From the NCBI GenBank assembly GCA_032718565.1, contig JAVGVS010000313.1, forward strand, positions 168,116 through 232,115: a DNA stretch of 64,000 nucleotides, given 5' to 3'. Positions 44,481-57,247 of this stretch are shown here, in pieces (the first letter of the stretch is position 1; every line of letters starts with the position of its first letter). Source of the DNA: Distichodus sexfasciatus. Lineage: Eukaryota > Chordata > Actinopteri > Characiformes > Distichodontidae. The notes beneath the pieces are model-generated. The model worked only from the letters and a program-made list of their open reading frames with translations, made no database searches and was not told where the DNA came from. A program made the translations under genes and the position numbers.

Positions 44481-45557
44481 CGTAACTTCCAAAACTGGAA
44501 GCAAGAATCCAGGGCCGTATTTTTATCAAAATATATGACTCTGAAAGGTGAATAGGACAGAACTTACACATTGGAGTGCAACTAACACAAGTCGAAGTCG
44601 TATTTACAAACTCCATTGACACGCTTATAAGAATTCGATTTTGAAGAACGTAAAGGATTTTTGACATTTTTGGATCGCTATTGTCACTTGCCCAAACCTC
44701 AACCTGATTAAAACTTTTTTCAGTCACGATCAGTCTTGGTCTTTGCGAACGTAGAAGAAATTCTGAGGACATTTTAGTGGACTGACGCTTGCTTGAGAAA
44801 AATCTTGAATATGTGTCGCCTGCATGCCTTAGGTTGATGCTAATTGGTTGGTAGTAAACACAACTATTCATTCAGGGGTCAGAGCTCAGAGCTCAGGGGC
44901 TTAGCTAAGACACTACAGTAGTAAAGCTAACCTTCAAGTAAGGACCACATAAAGTTTTTACTTTAAAGTTTGCAAAAGATGTTGTGGTTCTAAACATCTT
45001 CCTCTTTTCACATTTCCATGCAACGCTGAATCCCACGGACTGTGAATACGTTATGCTAAAGGACGAATTTGACTTGTTTTGCACAAATTGATGTGCAAAA
45101 TTACTTTGGCCTTCACAGTATCGTTGAACTGAAGTTAAAAGAGAAATTCCAACTTTTGTGTTACCTGCCGAGCCCTAATTAAAACTTTAGGAGTTAATTA
45201 AACACTCTGCGAATTACTTTAATGAATAAACACTGGCGATTTCGCTCTGTAACCAAATTAAACTTCACTCAAAAGTTTCACCGTCTTTATGCGGTTCCAC
45301 AAATTTGTCGGCAAACACCGCGACACATTTGTCATCGTATGTCGGGCTAAAATTCCCCGCATTCCTTACGTGTTTTCCCTCCTGAGCTTGTTAACTTCTA
45401 ATCAAAGTTCTGAAAGTGTTGGAGATTAACTCCACCAGTTTCAAAGCGGATGTCAGAAGCACCTGTTGCACGGCGTCACCCCAAACGTCCTTCAGCAGAT
45501 TTCACGTGTTGCGTTGGCCTTCTGTTCAGGTTATTAACACATTCCACCGTGGCTCTC

Positions 45558-46182
45558 TAGGGGTGTAAACGATGGACAATGATTCGACGTCTGCCGATAT
45601 CACAAAGTGTTGGCCAAGTTACTTCCAAAACGTAACAGATTGTAGATTGACCTTTGAGTTACTTTCACCAAAATAAGTGTGGAAGTAGGACTGGGCGTCG
45701 TAAAATGTCATAATGTAGTTTATTGCAATTCATTCTACATCCAGTGGAGGGCGATGTGTTGCAGCATGACGACTGTAGCCATACAGACTGTAGAAGTAGC
45801 TCTTTTACTCGCACAATTTTACTCTTGTGCCAAAGGTCTCACAGTGTTGGTGATTTTTTAAATAAAAATGCTTTTGTAGCACTTTACCCCCAACACTATG
45901 TAAGACAATGTCATATGCTAATTTAAAACCAACACTTTCATTCATATACAATAACAGAAAGCTGAAATATCGCCGGTCATTTTTATTCCTGAGCTCAACC
46001 AGACATGTAGACGAAAAAAATCAGCATTCTATCCTAACAAAACTACACCTCCTATTCAGTATAAAGTGACATTACAAAATGAACAGTTTGATCAATGTTA
46101 TTATTTTGGGACAGTGCTATGACAATGCTAATCATTGAATAATTTAATCATTTCGATCGATGTATCGTTACACTGCTACAAA
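45558..46182. mobile_element. TIR element of the 'aggggtgtaacgatac' family, long copy
   Basis: The left end 'taggggtgtaaacgatgg' with 'gattcgacgtctgccgatat' and the right end 'gatcgatgtatcgttacac' match the family. The middle contains other repeat sequence (45605-45680). Confidence 0.55.
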
Positions 46183-46734
46183 CTACCACCCGAGTGTGCA
46201 AACCCCATGAAACCCAGTAGTGACAATGGATTAAATATTTACATGGATTTTCTCTAGCGTCAGACTAAATTCTTTTAAGAGACGGGATCTATTTAGAAGG
46301 TGAGGCACTTTACGCAGGATGAGGTCAAGGAAAACATAACCTCGGCCTGAAAAATGAGCTCTCGGCTTCTAGGACAAATGCTTTCCACCTTGTACAATCG
46401 TCCAAACAGAAATATGAAGACGCGGTAATACGCCGTAAAGGTTGTAATGCAATGAAATAAAAAATTAAATTAAATAAAATCTCATTCTCGGATTGGGTAG
46501 CAACATGGCAGGTTGTACGACGGTTGTTTATTCCCTGCTTGAATATAAAGTATGTTGATATTTTATTCATCACAATAAGCCACGCAAGCAACTGCTTTTG
46601 TGAGTTCTTAGCTTTCAGGAGTCAGTGGAGCTGCAAAGGTCACTGGTTAAACACGTGTGAGACACTTTGTGGGAGTATTAATTGCAGCAGCTACTTTAGA
46701 TTTAGTCTTAGTTTTTAGTTTAAAATCTTTTAGT

Positions 46735-47500
46735 CACAAATTATTCTTTTTCTCATGATCTCATGATGATAAAAGTCATTTTAAGAAGTTCTCTATTTTT
46801 ATATAACTTGAGATAACAAGTCATTTGTTTGAGCTCACAAGTTGTTTTTCTCATGTTCTCACCACATAGCAGAAGTTGTTTTTCGATAATCATCAGTTGT
46901 TTTGCCGGTGATCTCGATATAAAGTCATTTTCTCAGTATTATGAGTTAATTTTCTTGTAATTTTAAGATAACAAATCACGTTATTTTTCTCTTGATCTCG
47001 AGATAATAAGTCAATAAAATGGTAAACCTTTTGTGAGATCACAGGCGTAAAATAAAACATTATATTAAGAAGACAATCTTCATTATGTTGAGATAACAAG
47101 ACAAAAACAAGTCAGGATCTTGAGAAAACAACTTTCATTATGTCGAGATAAAGTAACTTGTGATCTTCAGTAAACAAATTTCATTCTGTTGAAATCGCAT
47201 GAAAAAATGACTTATGTCAAGAAAAATATGATGTTATCTTGAGATCACGGGGAAAAAAAATGTAGCCTTGAGAAAATGACTTATGTCAAGATCATTAAAA
47301 AAAAAAAATGTGATCTTGAGAAAACGACTTTGTTGAGGACAAAAACGTTTGCTACGTCGAGATCACGAGAAGAATAAGTTGTAATCTCAGGAAACCAATT
47401 TTCATTATATTGAGAAGCTTGATCTTGACGTAACGCAAGTAATTTTTTCGGAAGTTGGTTTCTCGAGATCACAACGTTTTTTACAAGTCGATAGATAACT
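46735..47500. repeat. Degenerate repeat rich in 'gagataacaagtcatttt' and 'gatctcgagat' words
   Basis: The words TGAGATAACAAGTC, ATGATCTCGAGAT and TTGAGAAAACGACTT recur every 35-50 bases with heavy divergence. On the left half (to about 47080) they read mainly 'aagtcattttctc'. On the right half they read mainly the complement ('gagaaaatgactta'), so the tract is a loose inverted arrangement. No gene is present. Confidence 0.75.
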
Positions 47501-48559
47501 CATGACCTCAGGAGAACAAGAAGAACAATAACGTTGACACATATCGACTTACAGTATATACCGTAGATTTTTAGAAGTTTAGACGAAGTGAAGCACAAGT
47601 TTGGAGGACGATGCATAAAAATCAAAACCAACACTAATGCTGAAGATAAAACACTCCAGCTCATCCCCACATCAGCTGATATTAACATTAATCCATTTGA
47701 TCTACCGCTGACCCATATACTGTTTAAATATACCGCATGGAAATGTACTGCACATATATGAAAGTAGGAGTTTTACTTATTACATATTAAACACGTATTA
47801 ATATATTACAAATACATGCAGGAGGTTTAATCCATAATAGTAAAAAACGCTCTTAAAAACATAGTAAAAAACGCTTGTATGTTATATTGTAGATTATGAT
47901 CAATATTTTATGTGTAATATTTCCTCCTACTGGGTTAGGGTTAAAGTCACATAAGAACTTGTTAAATATAAGTTGATGTAACACTTGTCTGATGATCCAC
48001 ATTATAATTATAATCACAAAAAATCAAGTAAAATCTTGCACATAGACTAAACGAAACAATATCATGAAATTGAGCTGTCATTCAAGCAGCAGTGGAGAAA
48101 TTAAAAATGGAGAAAACGACCAGCTATTTTGGTAAACAAATGCAAAAATGGCAGCCATCGTTCAGCAAACATTTGTAGCTTTAACTTAAATGCAATCATT
48201 TCCAGTTTCATCTCATTAGATGTCAGTTAATACCTGGTTAAATACTGTATCTAACACTTAATCCTTATAAAAATAATAATATACTATATGAGTGTATATT
48301 AGCATATTGTACTTGTAAAAATATATATTAAAATATATGTGACCCTACTTGCCAATAAACCTTTTTAGAGATTTTTTGTTGCTAATGAAGCTACTCAAAT
48401 TTACTTGATCGACAAGATTCTCTCACTCACCAACACTTCTTAAGAAGAAATTTGTTCTTAAAACCTATTTTCGCAGCTTTCACCGAGTTCTGACATTCGC
48501 CAAGTTTTCGTAGTGACGATTTGTTTCTAGGTGAGAACAGAATCTACAAATAGTTGTGT

Positions 48560-48690
48560 GAAACGTTAGCCTAATGGGTTTTCTCCAGTTTTATCCAAGA
48601 TTAAGCTTAGTCCTAGAATAGCTAGTGGAAAAATCTCCATTGGTATTGCAGCTTAGGCCTAGATTAGGCTTAATCCATGTTCAAGAAAAG
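48560..48690. mobile_element. Short palindromic MITE, second copy
   Basis: This is a relative of the element at 26155-26265, with inverted 'agattaagcttagtcctag' and 'ttaggcctagattaggctta' arms around a short loop. Confidence 0.5.
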
Positions 48691-48699
48691 GGCAGATGG

Positions 48700-50029
48700 T
48701 GTTTAAATGTCTTTAAGAAAAATCTTAATAAGATATTGGCGATTGAGACCCACGAGTGTATTTTTACGTATATTTCGTATATTTTATGTTTATATGCGTA
48801 TATAAAACCAAAGTTTTTTGAATATCAGTGTATGTTTGAGGCCAATCTAAAGCCTCTGAATAGACAGACCTGCGTTACGTAGGACCTAATATCTGGTCAA
48901 ATATGACACGATGTATTGTGAATCTATTTGTACTGCATAAGGAGAGATCAAAAGCTGCCTTTTGCGAAACAGAAAACAGTTTTCCGGCTTGCTAGACTCA
49001 AATAAAGTTTCCTGCTGATATTAGCAAAGTACCACCATGTTCCTGCAACCATGAGATCTATTTCCTTAAATGTCAAAGTCCTAAAATAGAGACACAGCTT
49101 TCACACCAAGAAATCAGTCAGTAAAAAGCATTTTATCCTTTGGGTTTTGTTGTGATAATGACATTTTAATTATTAAACCCCTATTTACACCTTGTCTGAT
49201 GTGTTCAAATCTGTTAAACAAGGCAAGGCGAGATTTTAACTGCTGTAAGTCGGTCGATGGCTAGTAAACTGATAAGACGTTGATATCTGCCGACATTTTA
49301 ATTAAAGGGAAGAAAGTAGGCCCCGGTGTTTCGTGTTTGTTAGGCAATGCGGCTAAGCTCTCGAAGCACTTCGCTTAATAATCTGTTGTCCAATTTGCCA
49401 ACGGTACTGTTTTGAAGCCGTGCTAATTGGTCCAGGAATGATAACTTAGCTCGCAGCGATATGCTAAATCAGTGCTAATTCAACAACAGCGAATCTCGGC
49501 TGCACATTCACGAGCCGACTCCCGCGAAAAGTTGGGAAAACTCCCGAGGACGAAACCAGGGTGGAGTTAATGGTCATTGCAATGGACCTAACAATGTACC
49601 GAAATAGACATCCTTACAGACACTCGTTACAGGTTTAGCGCGTAAAGTCCCCGACGTCACTCGTAAATGAATGTTTATTAAAGTCAAAGTCCATTTGGTT
49701 CACATATTCATGACGTACGATGAGACGTCAAGTTGTCCTGAGTGAGGCCGCTACGTAAACTGCGGACAATAATTAAACTGTCGCGGACAAAACAGGCAGC
49801 ACAAAGAGAGATTAGCAGCGGAGACGGCAATACTGACACGGTAAACACTGAAGCACGCAAATGGACATAAACAAGCAATACTGTAACAGCCGTGTAGTTG
49901 TTTCAGGAGATAAACTTCAACACTGACAAGGAAAAGAGGATATAAGATGAAGATTTAACTCTAACAGCGTTCGAAAAATATGCAAAGCAGTGAGTTCTAA
50001 ATAGGGATTAACCTCTTTAACAGACTAAA
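48700..50029. other. Upstream flank without recognised feature
   Basis: I see only ordinary AT-rich non-coding sequence here. Nothing resembles an exon, RNA gene or terminal inverted repeat. Confidence 0.5.
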
Positions 50030-51005
50030 ATTAGGTTATGTTTAGTTTTAAGGTTATCAAACTATTAAAATTAGGGTTAGGATTGGGATTAGATTATGGT
50101 TTGGTTTATGGTTAGGAACGGTTTATATTCCAGTTACATCTATGGTCAGGATTAGAGCGCGGTTAGGCTTAGGAATATGGTATAGTTAGGTTTAGGACTA
50201 TGGCTAGGTTTATGGTTAAGATTAGAGTATAGAAGTAGATTATTGTTATGGTTGGGATTGGAATTAGATTACAGTTATGTTGAAGATAGGCATTAGTAAA
50301 TGCTTGGGTTTAAGATTGGGATTAGATTATGATTAGGGTTAGGATTGGGGCTAAAGAATGGTTTAGGATTGGAATTAGATTATGGCAAATTTTAGGTTTG
50401 TGATTAGATTATGCTTAGATTTAGGCTAGGTTTAGGATTGGGGTTAGAATGAAATAATTTTTAGATTTGGGACTAATTTACAATTAGGTTTAGAACTAGG
50501 ATTATTGTTAGGATTTGATAACATTATGGTAGGTTTTAGAGTTTGGATGAGATTATAGTTATGTATAAGGTTGGGATTAGGTTAGAGTTAGATTTAGAGA
50601 TTAGGTTTACGTTATGGTTATGTTTAGGATTGGGATTAAATTAGGGTTGGGTTTAGGACTTTGATTTTGGTTGGGATTAGGATTGGAATTAGATTATGAT
50701 TAGGTTTAGGATTGTGATTAGATCATGGTTTATTTTAGGGTTAGAATCAGTTCATTTGTGGTTAGGTTTAGGATTATAATTACATTATGTCCAGGTTTAG
50801 GGTAAGAGTCAGATTATTGTTAAATTTATGGGATTAATTTATGGTTAGGTTTAGAACTGTTATTAGATTATGGTAAGGTTTTTAGGATTAAAAACAGATT
50901 ATTGTTAGGAATCTTTTGGGGTTTAGAGTTTGGATGAGATTATAGTTATGTATAAGGTTAGAGATATGTTTAGGATTGAGATTAGATAGTGTTTGGGTTA
51001 AGAAC
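50030..51005. repeat. Degenerate telomere-like G-rich tract (about 1 kb)
   Basis: The plus strand is a long succession of ttaggg, tttagg, attggg, attaga and tatggtt words, often in the higher-order form 'gggattagattatggtta' followed by 'ggtttagg'. It is strongly strand-asymmetric, with few C. It looks like an interstitial, heavily mutated telomeric-type or G-rich satellite array. No coding signal is present. Confidence 0.8.
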
Positions 51006-51762
51006 TTACCACTACTCCTTTTAATTTCAAGTTGAAAACTTTATAATAAAACTGCACAAACTCAATATTCAAGCTTTAATCGACATGTTTGAATGTTTGA
51101 AAGTCTGTGTTTGTGTATGTAGAGGTAAAAAGCACAGAAAAAGTGTGTGTTTAATCAAGTCCATGTGCCTAGTCTGAATCAGAATATGAATATGAATATG
51201 CACATAACTGCCACCTACATTCACGAGTCCCCTGATTTTTAAAAAAAGGGAAGAAAAGACTTTCTCGCCCGGGGCTTTAGAATCACGACGATTGAACGTG
51301 TGATTACACACTCCATCCTATTCAATTCTTACATTAATTGCCGAGTCGTTTTCGAAATGTCAGCGACCTCCTTATTGTTGCGCTCCCCTACGACGAGTGT
51401 CGAGTGTGTGACGGCGTGTAAAGCGAGGCTGAGAGGCCCGTCGAGAAGGCTGGCGCTTTATACGGCGCACGCGAAAAAAGCCGAGAGGCTTTAATTACTT
51501 TTTGCTTTCCTCAACTGAACGCCCCGGGGTCGAGCGAATGACACGCGAGGGAGGGAAGAGGGAGGGAGGTAACTTTTCGAGCGCCACTTGAGATGGAATA
51601 AAGGGACGGCGAGGAGCGAGCTTGTGATTTTCATAATGTGGATTTCAACGGCAAAGCTGTATCCGTGTGTAATGCGTTTTTAACTGTGGGGTTCGGTTTG
51701 ACGGCGAAGCGTTATCTCAGGTTCGGTGTGAATTCTAGAAGTTTCTAAGTGATTCGAGTGGT

Positions 51763-51978
51763 TATTTGTCATTGTGAACGCAGCACAGCACACAGTCCAC
51801 CACAAAGAAAAGTGACCTCTGCATTTGACCCTTCTGTGAAGGCAGCTTTTTGGCAGCCCATGGGATCAGGGCTTGGGGACGGTACTTTGCCCATGAGTAC
51901 CTCAGTGGTACCTTTACTGATCCAGGACTTGAACCGGTGTCCTTCCCTAAATGTCATGCTACCGACTGCCCCATGAAG
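51763..51978 (-). mobile_element. tRNA-derived SINE, copy 4 (reverse)
   Basis: Read on the minus strand it has a B-box-like 'ggttcaagtcc', 'aggtaccactgaggtact' and 'gcagaggtcactttt', and the end 'cacaatgacaaat', matching the family body. Positions 51780-51800 show the 'gcagcacagcacacag' signature. Confidence 0.85.
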
Positions 51979-53674
51979 AGTGCGACTAGAGGTTGGACTA
52001 AACAACCATAAGAAGGGTCGGAACGGCTTGTTGCATCACAGTGCGATTGTGACAGTTGTGAGATGGAGTTGGAGGATGGGGCCCACCTTGGTAGCAAGTA
52101 GGAAGCAAGAATCTGTGGGTGAACTAGCTGGGATGTTGGTAGCTACATTTACTCTGTAGCGTAACTATATGAAAACAGTAAAAATCAAGGCGTTTATGGT
52201 ACTGTACGTCTCAAAAACATTCATTCTGAAAGATCTCAGATGAAGTTCTGTTTACAGCAAGCACCAAAGTGGCACGGCTGAACAGATACGTAACAGCAAC
52301 CCATTTCCACTGGATGCCGAATCCAGGTTACGTGTCGTCGTCGGCCTGGACGCTCGTCTGCGACTGAAAACAAAAAGTCGGACTGTCGTGCCAAGTGGAG
52401 CGCCAGCCAAAGGCCTGGCATCTTGGCAGAGAACAGAAGCGATAAATTCCTCCCAGCACGGTCGCGTCTGTCGGCAAACGTACCGTTCCAGTGACCGTCT
52501 CCACCTCGCTGTTGTACTTTGTACTCGTATTGAGCATTATCAATGTATTAGCAACATTCAAGCTCTAACTGACTACAATACTAATAAAAGTGAGTTTAAA
52601 GGGAGACCTTTGTACCTTGACCATTTGCTCTATACCTTGTAAAATGACAAATATTAAATAACAATATTTTTACATTAACGATTATAATAATATTGATTTT
52701 ATGACCAAATTCCACAATTTCGCGATTATTGAAGCTGGAGAAAAATCACAGTTTCTTGTAGTTAAGTGTTGTGCAAATGAGTTCTGGGGTTATATCTGAT
52801 CTCTTTTTCTAAGAACTGCCAGTGTGGTGATGTTGGAAATTCCAGATTCGCGTGATAATACCTCTAGAACGCTAACTTTTTCCCAGCATTATCGACATGT
52901 TGTGATCGAAGCGGTTTCTTGTTATGATTTCTGATCATTCTGAAGATAAAGTTTGTGCCACTTTGCAGGAACCCGAGTTTCCACGATGTCACAAGCCTCA
53001 AAAAGTTTGAACGTCCTCCACAAATCACTTCTGACTGCCGCTACGTTCCAGGCCTTTACGTCCGCCGCTAGGCCCCCCGCCACGGCGTCACCCCACACCT
53101 CCGCTGGCCAGCGGGGGTCCCGCGGCAGTGTTTACTTTCACCCGCCGTTAGCGAGCAGGATGTCGTTGCGGCGACCGCTCAAACCAAAGGTAGACCCAAC
53201 ATCGCTAAGCAATCCAGACGTTGACGGGGCCGAGCGTGAGTGTTATGGTCGCGTCTCGCAAAACAAAAGGTTGTGGGAAAAGGATGTGGTTTGGGTGAGT
53301 TTTGAAAGCAGACGGTGGCAATGAGACAGAAAATAAGATACAGAGATTTTACCGTTTAGCCTCTTAAGGATTTTACACTGAAAACCACAACTGTGGGCAG
53401 AACGTAAGGCAAAAATTCCTGACAAACTAATAAAGATGTAATTTGATAGCTATGGAAGTCAACAGAGAACAGGCATCAACTTTATTTCTCTTCTCCCCTC
53501 ATCTCTTTTGGCTTGAGTATTGCTTTTAAGGGAATGACCGTTGGAAGGCACCAGCTTCCAAAATGCAGAATATGCAGAACCCCACTTCCTTCCAAATGCA
53601 TTGGGACGAAAGTTCTAGATCAGTTTTGAAAAATTTGATAAAAAGAAAAAATAAAATTGCATAGATAAACAGTC

Positions 53675-53886
53675 ATAGTAAGTGAATACGCCACAGCACA
53701 GCACACAGTGCACCACAACCAAATGTGACCTCTGCATTTACCCCATCCATCAAGGAGCAGTGGACAGCTAACAAGCGCCCGGGGAGCAGTGCTCTTGAGT
53801 ACCTCAGTGGTAACTTTACTAGCCCTGGATTCAAACCTGCGGCCTTCTGATCGCGGGGCGAACACCCTACCATTACACCACCAGTC
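53675..53886 (-). mobile_element. tRNA-derived SINE, copy 5 (reverse)
   Basis: The plus strand shows 'acagcacagcacacagtgca', 'atgtgacctctgcattta', 'gagtacctcagtgg' and then the reversed tRNA head 'cctaccattacaccacc'. It is almost full length. Confidence 0.88.
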
Positions 53887-54021
53887 TTTCACTACAAATT
53901 TCAAACGGAAACGGACTGTCAGAACTCGCACAATAAGGATCTAATCTGGGTTTAAACTACCTCTCAACTGCACCAGCATTTTTTTCAGCCACAGCAGGCA
54001 CACCCCAAGTTCTGCATTGTT

Positions 54022-54246
54022 AACTCAGTTGGTAGCCTAACAGTTAGGACGTTGTCGGAAGGTCGTCGGTTAGAATCCTGGACTGGAAAAAGTAACCACT
54101 GAGGTACACATGAGCAGGGTACTGTCCCCAAACACTGCTCCCTGGGTCCTGCCCACTGCTCCTTCACAGATGGGTCAAATGCAGAGGTCACATTTGGTTT
54201 GGGTGCACTGTGTGCTGTGTTCACAATGACAAATAATCACTCACTT
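54022..54246 (+). mobile_element. tRNA-derived SINE, copy 6
   Basis: The head 'ggtagcctaacagttaggac' is followed by a mutated B box 'ggttagaatcc' and the body 'cccactgctccttcacag', 'gcagaggtcacatttgg' and 'gtgcactgtgtgctgtg'. The end is 'acaatgacaaataatcactc'. It lies about 140 bases from copy 5 in the opposite orientation. Confidence 0.88.
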
Positions 54247-55104
54247 TCACTGTAACTGTAAATTTCCCAATTTCAGCTACAGTCTTCCTGAGAGCAACTT
54301 GGGATTAAGTGTCTCGCTCATGGAACCAATGGTGGCAGTGCTGGAGTTTTGCACACGTAGAAAGCTTCTGATGACAACAAAATAACCGTGAACCTCAAAA
54401 AACAAGAACAAGTTAACCTTTCCAGATCGACCTTTCTATCACCTTTGACCTCCACTGCCCACTGGCCGAGTCTCTCTTCAAACTGCCCTTTTCCTTCTCC
54501 GTTATAATTTCATCTCTTCATACTGCGAGCGAACATTCACGCTCCCGCCATCGCTCCTCTCCGCTGAAATGTGCTAGCGGCAGCAAAGCGCTGGCTGTAT
54601 TGTGTGTGGGCGTGTAGCTAATGGCCTCTCTCCAGCCATTAAAAAGCCACTTCATTTCATATCGGCCCTTCATTGTTATCACTGATAACTCTTTAGTCCA
54701 ACTCTCTCGGGACTCGGACGCTTCCGTCAACGGCCAAAGAACGGCTGGTCTGAATTGTTCCGTCCTGACGCCATTGTCTTCTTCTTCTTCTTGTACACGC
54801 ACTATTCCATCGTCTGAGAGAATGATCAGAGAGCCAAAACAGCTTGGTTTTTCATTTGAAATAGCAACCAAACATGCTGCTGTTTCCTGCGGACTTCTGA
54901 CAAATTATATTCAAAATGTGCTGTATTTAGGGGTCCAAGCACAAAGTGCTTATAGACCTCTGTTTGTGCAGCTTGAACCGTAAGTCGCAGAAAGCTGAAA
55001 CTATCAGGATAAGTAGGTATGCTGTGCATCTCACTATAGGCCAAAAATCATGGTGATCGGACTATAATTGGCACTATAGCAAAGGAAAACATGTTTTGGC
55101 TAGA

Positions 55105-55235
55105 GATGCACCGATCCGATACGTGGATGGGATATCGGTCCGATAACAACTCAATTAGATGGATCGTGTATCGGTAGCATTGGGCTGATCTATGGAGCCA
55201 ATCTGTAAATTGTTAAATAGGTTTTCTATGGTTGC
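55105..55235. mobile_element. Fragment of a 'gatgcaccgatccgata' hAT-like element
   Basis: The text 'gagatgcaccgatccgata' followed by 'ggatatcggtccgata' is the terminal sequence of a common fish hAT-like element. The right end is not found. Confidence 0.5.
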
Positions 55236-55311
55236 CTATGCGTGCACGCTCAGTTCACTTGACATTCACGCTAATTCCTACATATAGAAATGACAATGAG
55301 CAGAACTATAT

Positions 55312-55694
55312 GAGACTCTGCACGGCAAAACCAGTCGCTTTTTGCAAGGGAGGTTTTCGAGAAAAACAAGCGTTTATGTTGCGTGGGGTAAAATGTTGGA
55401 TTTTTTGTTTTTAGTGTTTTGAAACAGTGGAAGGTCTATACTGTACTGTTGTGAATAAATTTGGCTGAAAAACTTACCCTTTCCATCCTAAAAATGTGAC
55501 TTTCTTGAGGTGAGGAATTCAATTCCAGCAAAATGTTACAAGTTTCTGTTTTGACCGCTCTACTTCAATATTTACGGTAAATCCACTGGTTGACTAGCGT
55601 GAAGATATTTCTCCGGAATCCATCTCCGTCTCCCGAGTTCAGTTAACCTAACACAGGTAGGCTATCCGTGTGGCTGTGAATGCAGCGTAGGCTA
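55312..55694. mobile_element. Truncated copy of the GTGACYCTSCACGG TIR element
   Basis: It begins 'gagactctgcacggcaaa' and follows the element at 13312 almost base for base for about 380 bases, including 'gttgcgtggggtaaaatg'. It then breaks off at 'gcagcgtaggctag' into unrelated sequence. The right TIR is missing. Confidence 0.85.
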
Positions 55695-56188
55695 GGGGCA
55701 CTAAAACAGGGGCACTAAAACACTCCATAAATGTATGTGATGTTCGTAACAGTTAACAATTAATTTGATTTATGTTCTAAATAATTGTTCAATAATCCTA
55801 AACACCACAAACTTAATCATAATCACGATAGTGATCTGAAGTCGTGTTGTCCAGCCCTACATCGTCAGAAGGATACATCATTGTTAATATATACATTTTA
55901 AAAATATAATTATTGATGATCAGCTTGCGATTGTGATGCCGCAGAACGCGGGAAACGCCAGGTGACTCTGATTTCTATCTGTACATATTTCATAGCTCAT
56001 ATAAATATTTATTTAAATCCTGTGCTAAACTGCCCTGACCTTCCTTTGTCGGCGAAAATGCGATTTGCATATTTACGTAAAAAAAAAAACCGCCTCCGCT
56101 ATAGCGTTCCCCTTCCTCCACTGAAAGTAAGTTCATGGGTTTTAACAGTAGGGCCTCCATCAATTCCCAGTAATCTGATTACGCTACG

Positions 56189-56232
56189 AGTGTGTGTGTG
56201 TGCGTGTGTGTGTGTAAGTGTGTAAATGTGTG
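56189..56232. repeat. GT dinucleotide microsatellite
   Basis: This is an interrupted (GT)n run of about 20 units. Confidence 0.85.
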
Positions 56233-56550
56233 GGGGGAGGTTATTTGGTCTTCCGTGCAGGACATTTCCCCCAGCAGGCTAAAGCGCAGGATTATGGGAC
56301 GTGAGCGAGTAGCTGGAGAGGGTTGGATTTTGCCACGAGGGAACGCTCAGCCTCAGCGTCTTTTGAGAGAAGCAGGATGTGGGCGACTTTCCGGAAGCGT
56401 CCATGCCAACGAGAAACCCAAGTGCTCGAATCAGTCGATTAATAATGATTTAGGAGAGAAATGTCTCAATGAAACATGTGAGCGTGAGACTGTAATTCAA
56501 CAAAGCACAAGAGAAGCTGAATAATATACTGTTTTATGATAAAATCTTGT

Positions 56551-56745
56551 TAGTCATTGCGAACGCAGCACAGCACACACTGCACCACAACTAAACGTGA
56601 CCCACAGTGAAGTGAAGGAGCAGTGGGCGGCTGACGTGGACGGCGCGCAGGGAACAGTGCTTGGATACGGTACCTTGCTCAAAAGTACTTCAGTGGTACC
56701 TTTACCGGTCCAGGATTTGAACCACCAACTGCCTACCACAGTTGC
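56551..56745 (-). mobile_element. tRNA-derived SINE, copy 7 (reverse)
   Basis: The plus strand shows 'gcagcacagcacacactgca', 'aaggagcagtgggcgg', 'acttcagtggtacctttacc' and 'ggtccaggatttgaacc', the reversed family order. Confidence 0.85.
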
Positions 56746-57247
56746 TTGAGTGTGCTCTGAGATATTTGGTCGAGTGTCTGAGAAACCGGGGCGCGCATAT
56801 TATCACTTCCGGCTTCAGCTCTCGACTCAGAAACCGAGCAACAACCGCAAATGGAACGCACTATTATTTCCAACTTACTCCCATGCAAACCTTTCGGTAC
56901 TTTCCGGGACGTAGTCCACTTTGCTAAGATATTGTCAGTGTTGGTGAAGTTACTTTTACTTTACAGTAGCTTCTCAAATAATGAGCTGCTTATGATGAAA
57001 TGTAGCCACAAACTGCAGTTGTAATAAAGTAGAAACTACACTAAAGCTACAGAGAAATAGTAGCTAACTCCTTCCAAGCTATTTCATCCAGTAATACTTG
57101 AAATTTTTATAGATACTCTTAAAGCAAATTAATCAAAAATGTGAAAAATGCTGAAAGTAATGTCAAAATTTATCTAAATACTAGTATGAACATAGTCTTT
57201 TCATTTGGTCATATTTCTAAAGAAACCATTTGGAACATACTTTAAAT

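Noticed and set aside
52953..53324. 123-codon frame in a GC-rich stretch
   Set aside because: There is no recognisable motif and the composition shifts inside the frame. A faint word match ('cacggcgtcacccca') to 45470-45490 suggests repeat-derived DNA.
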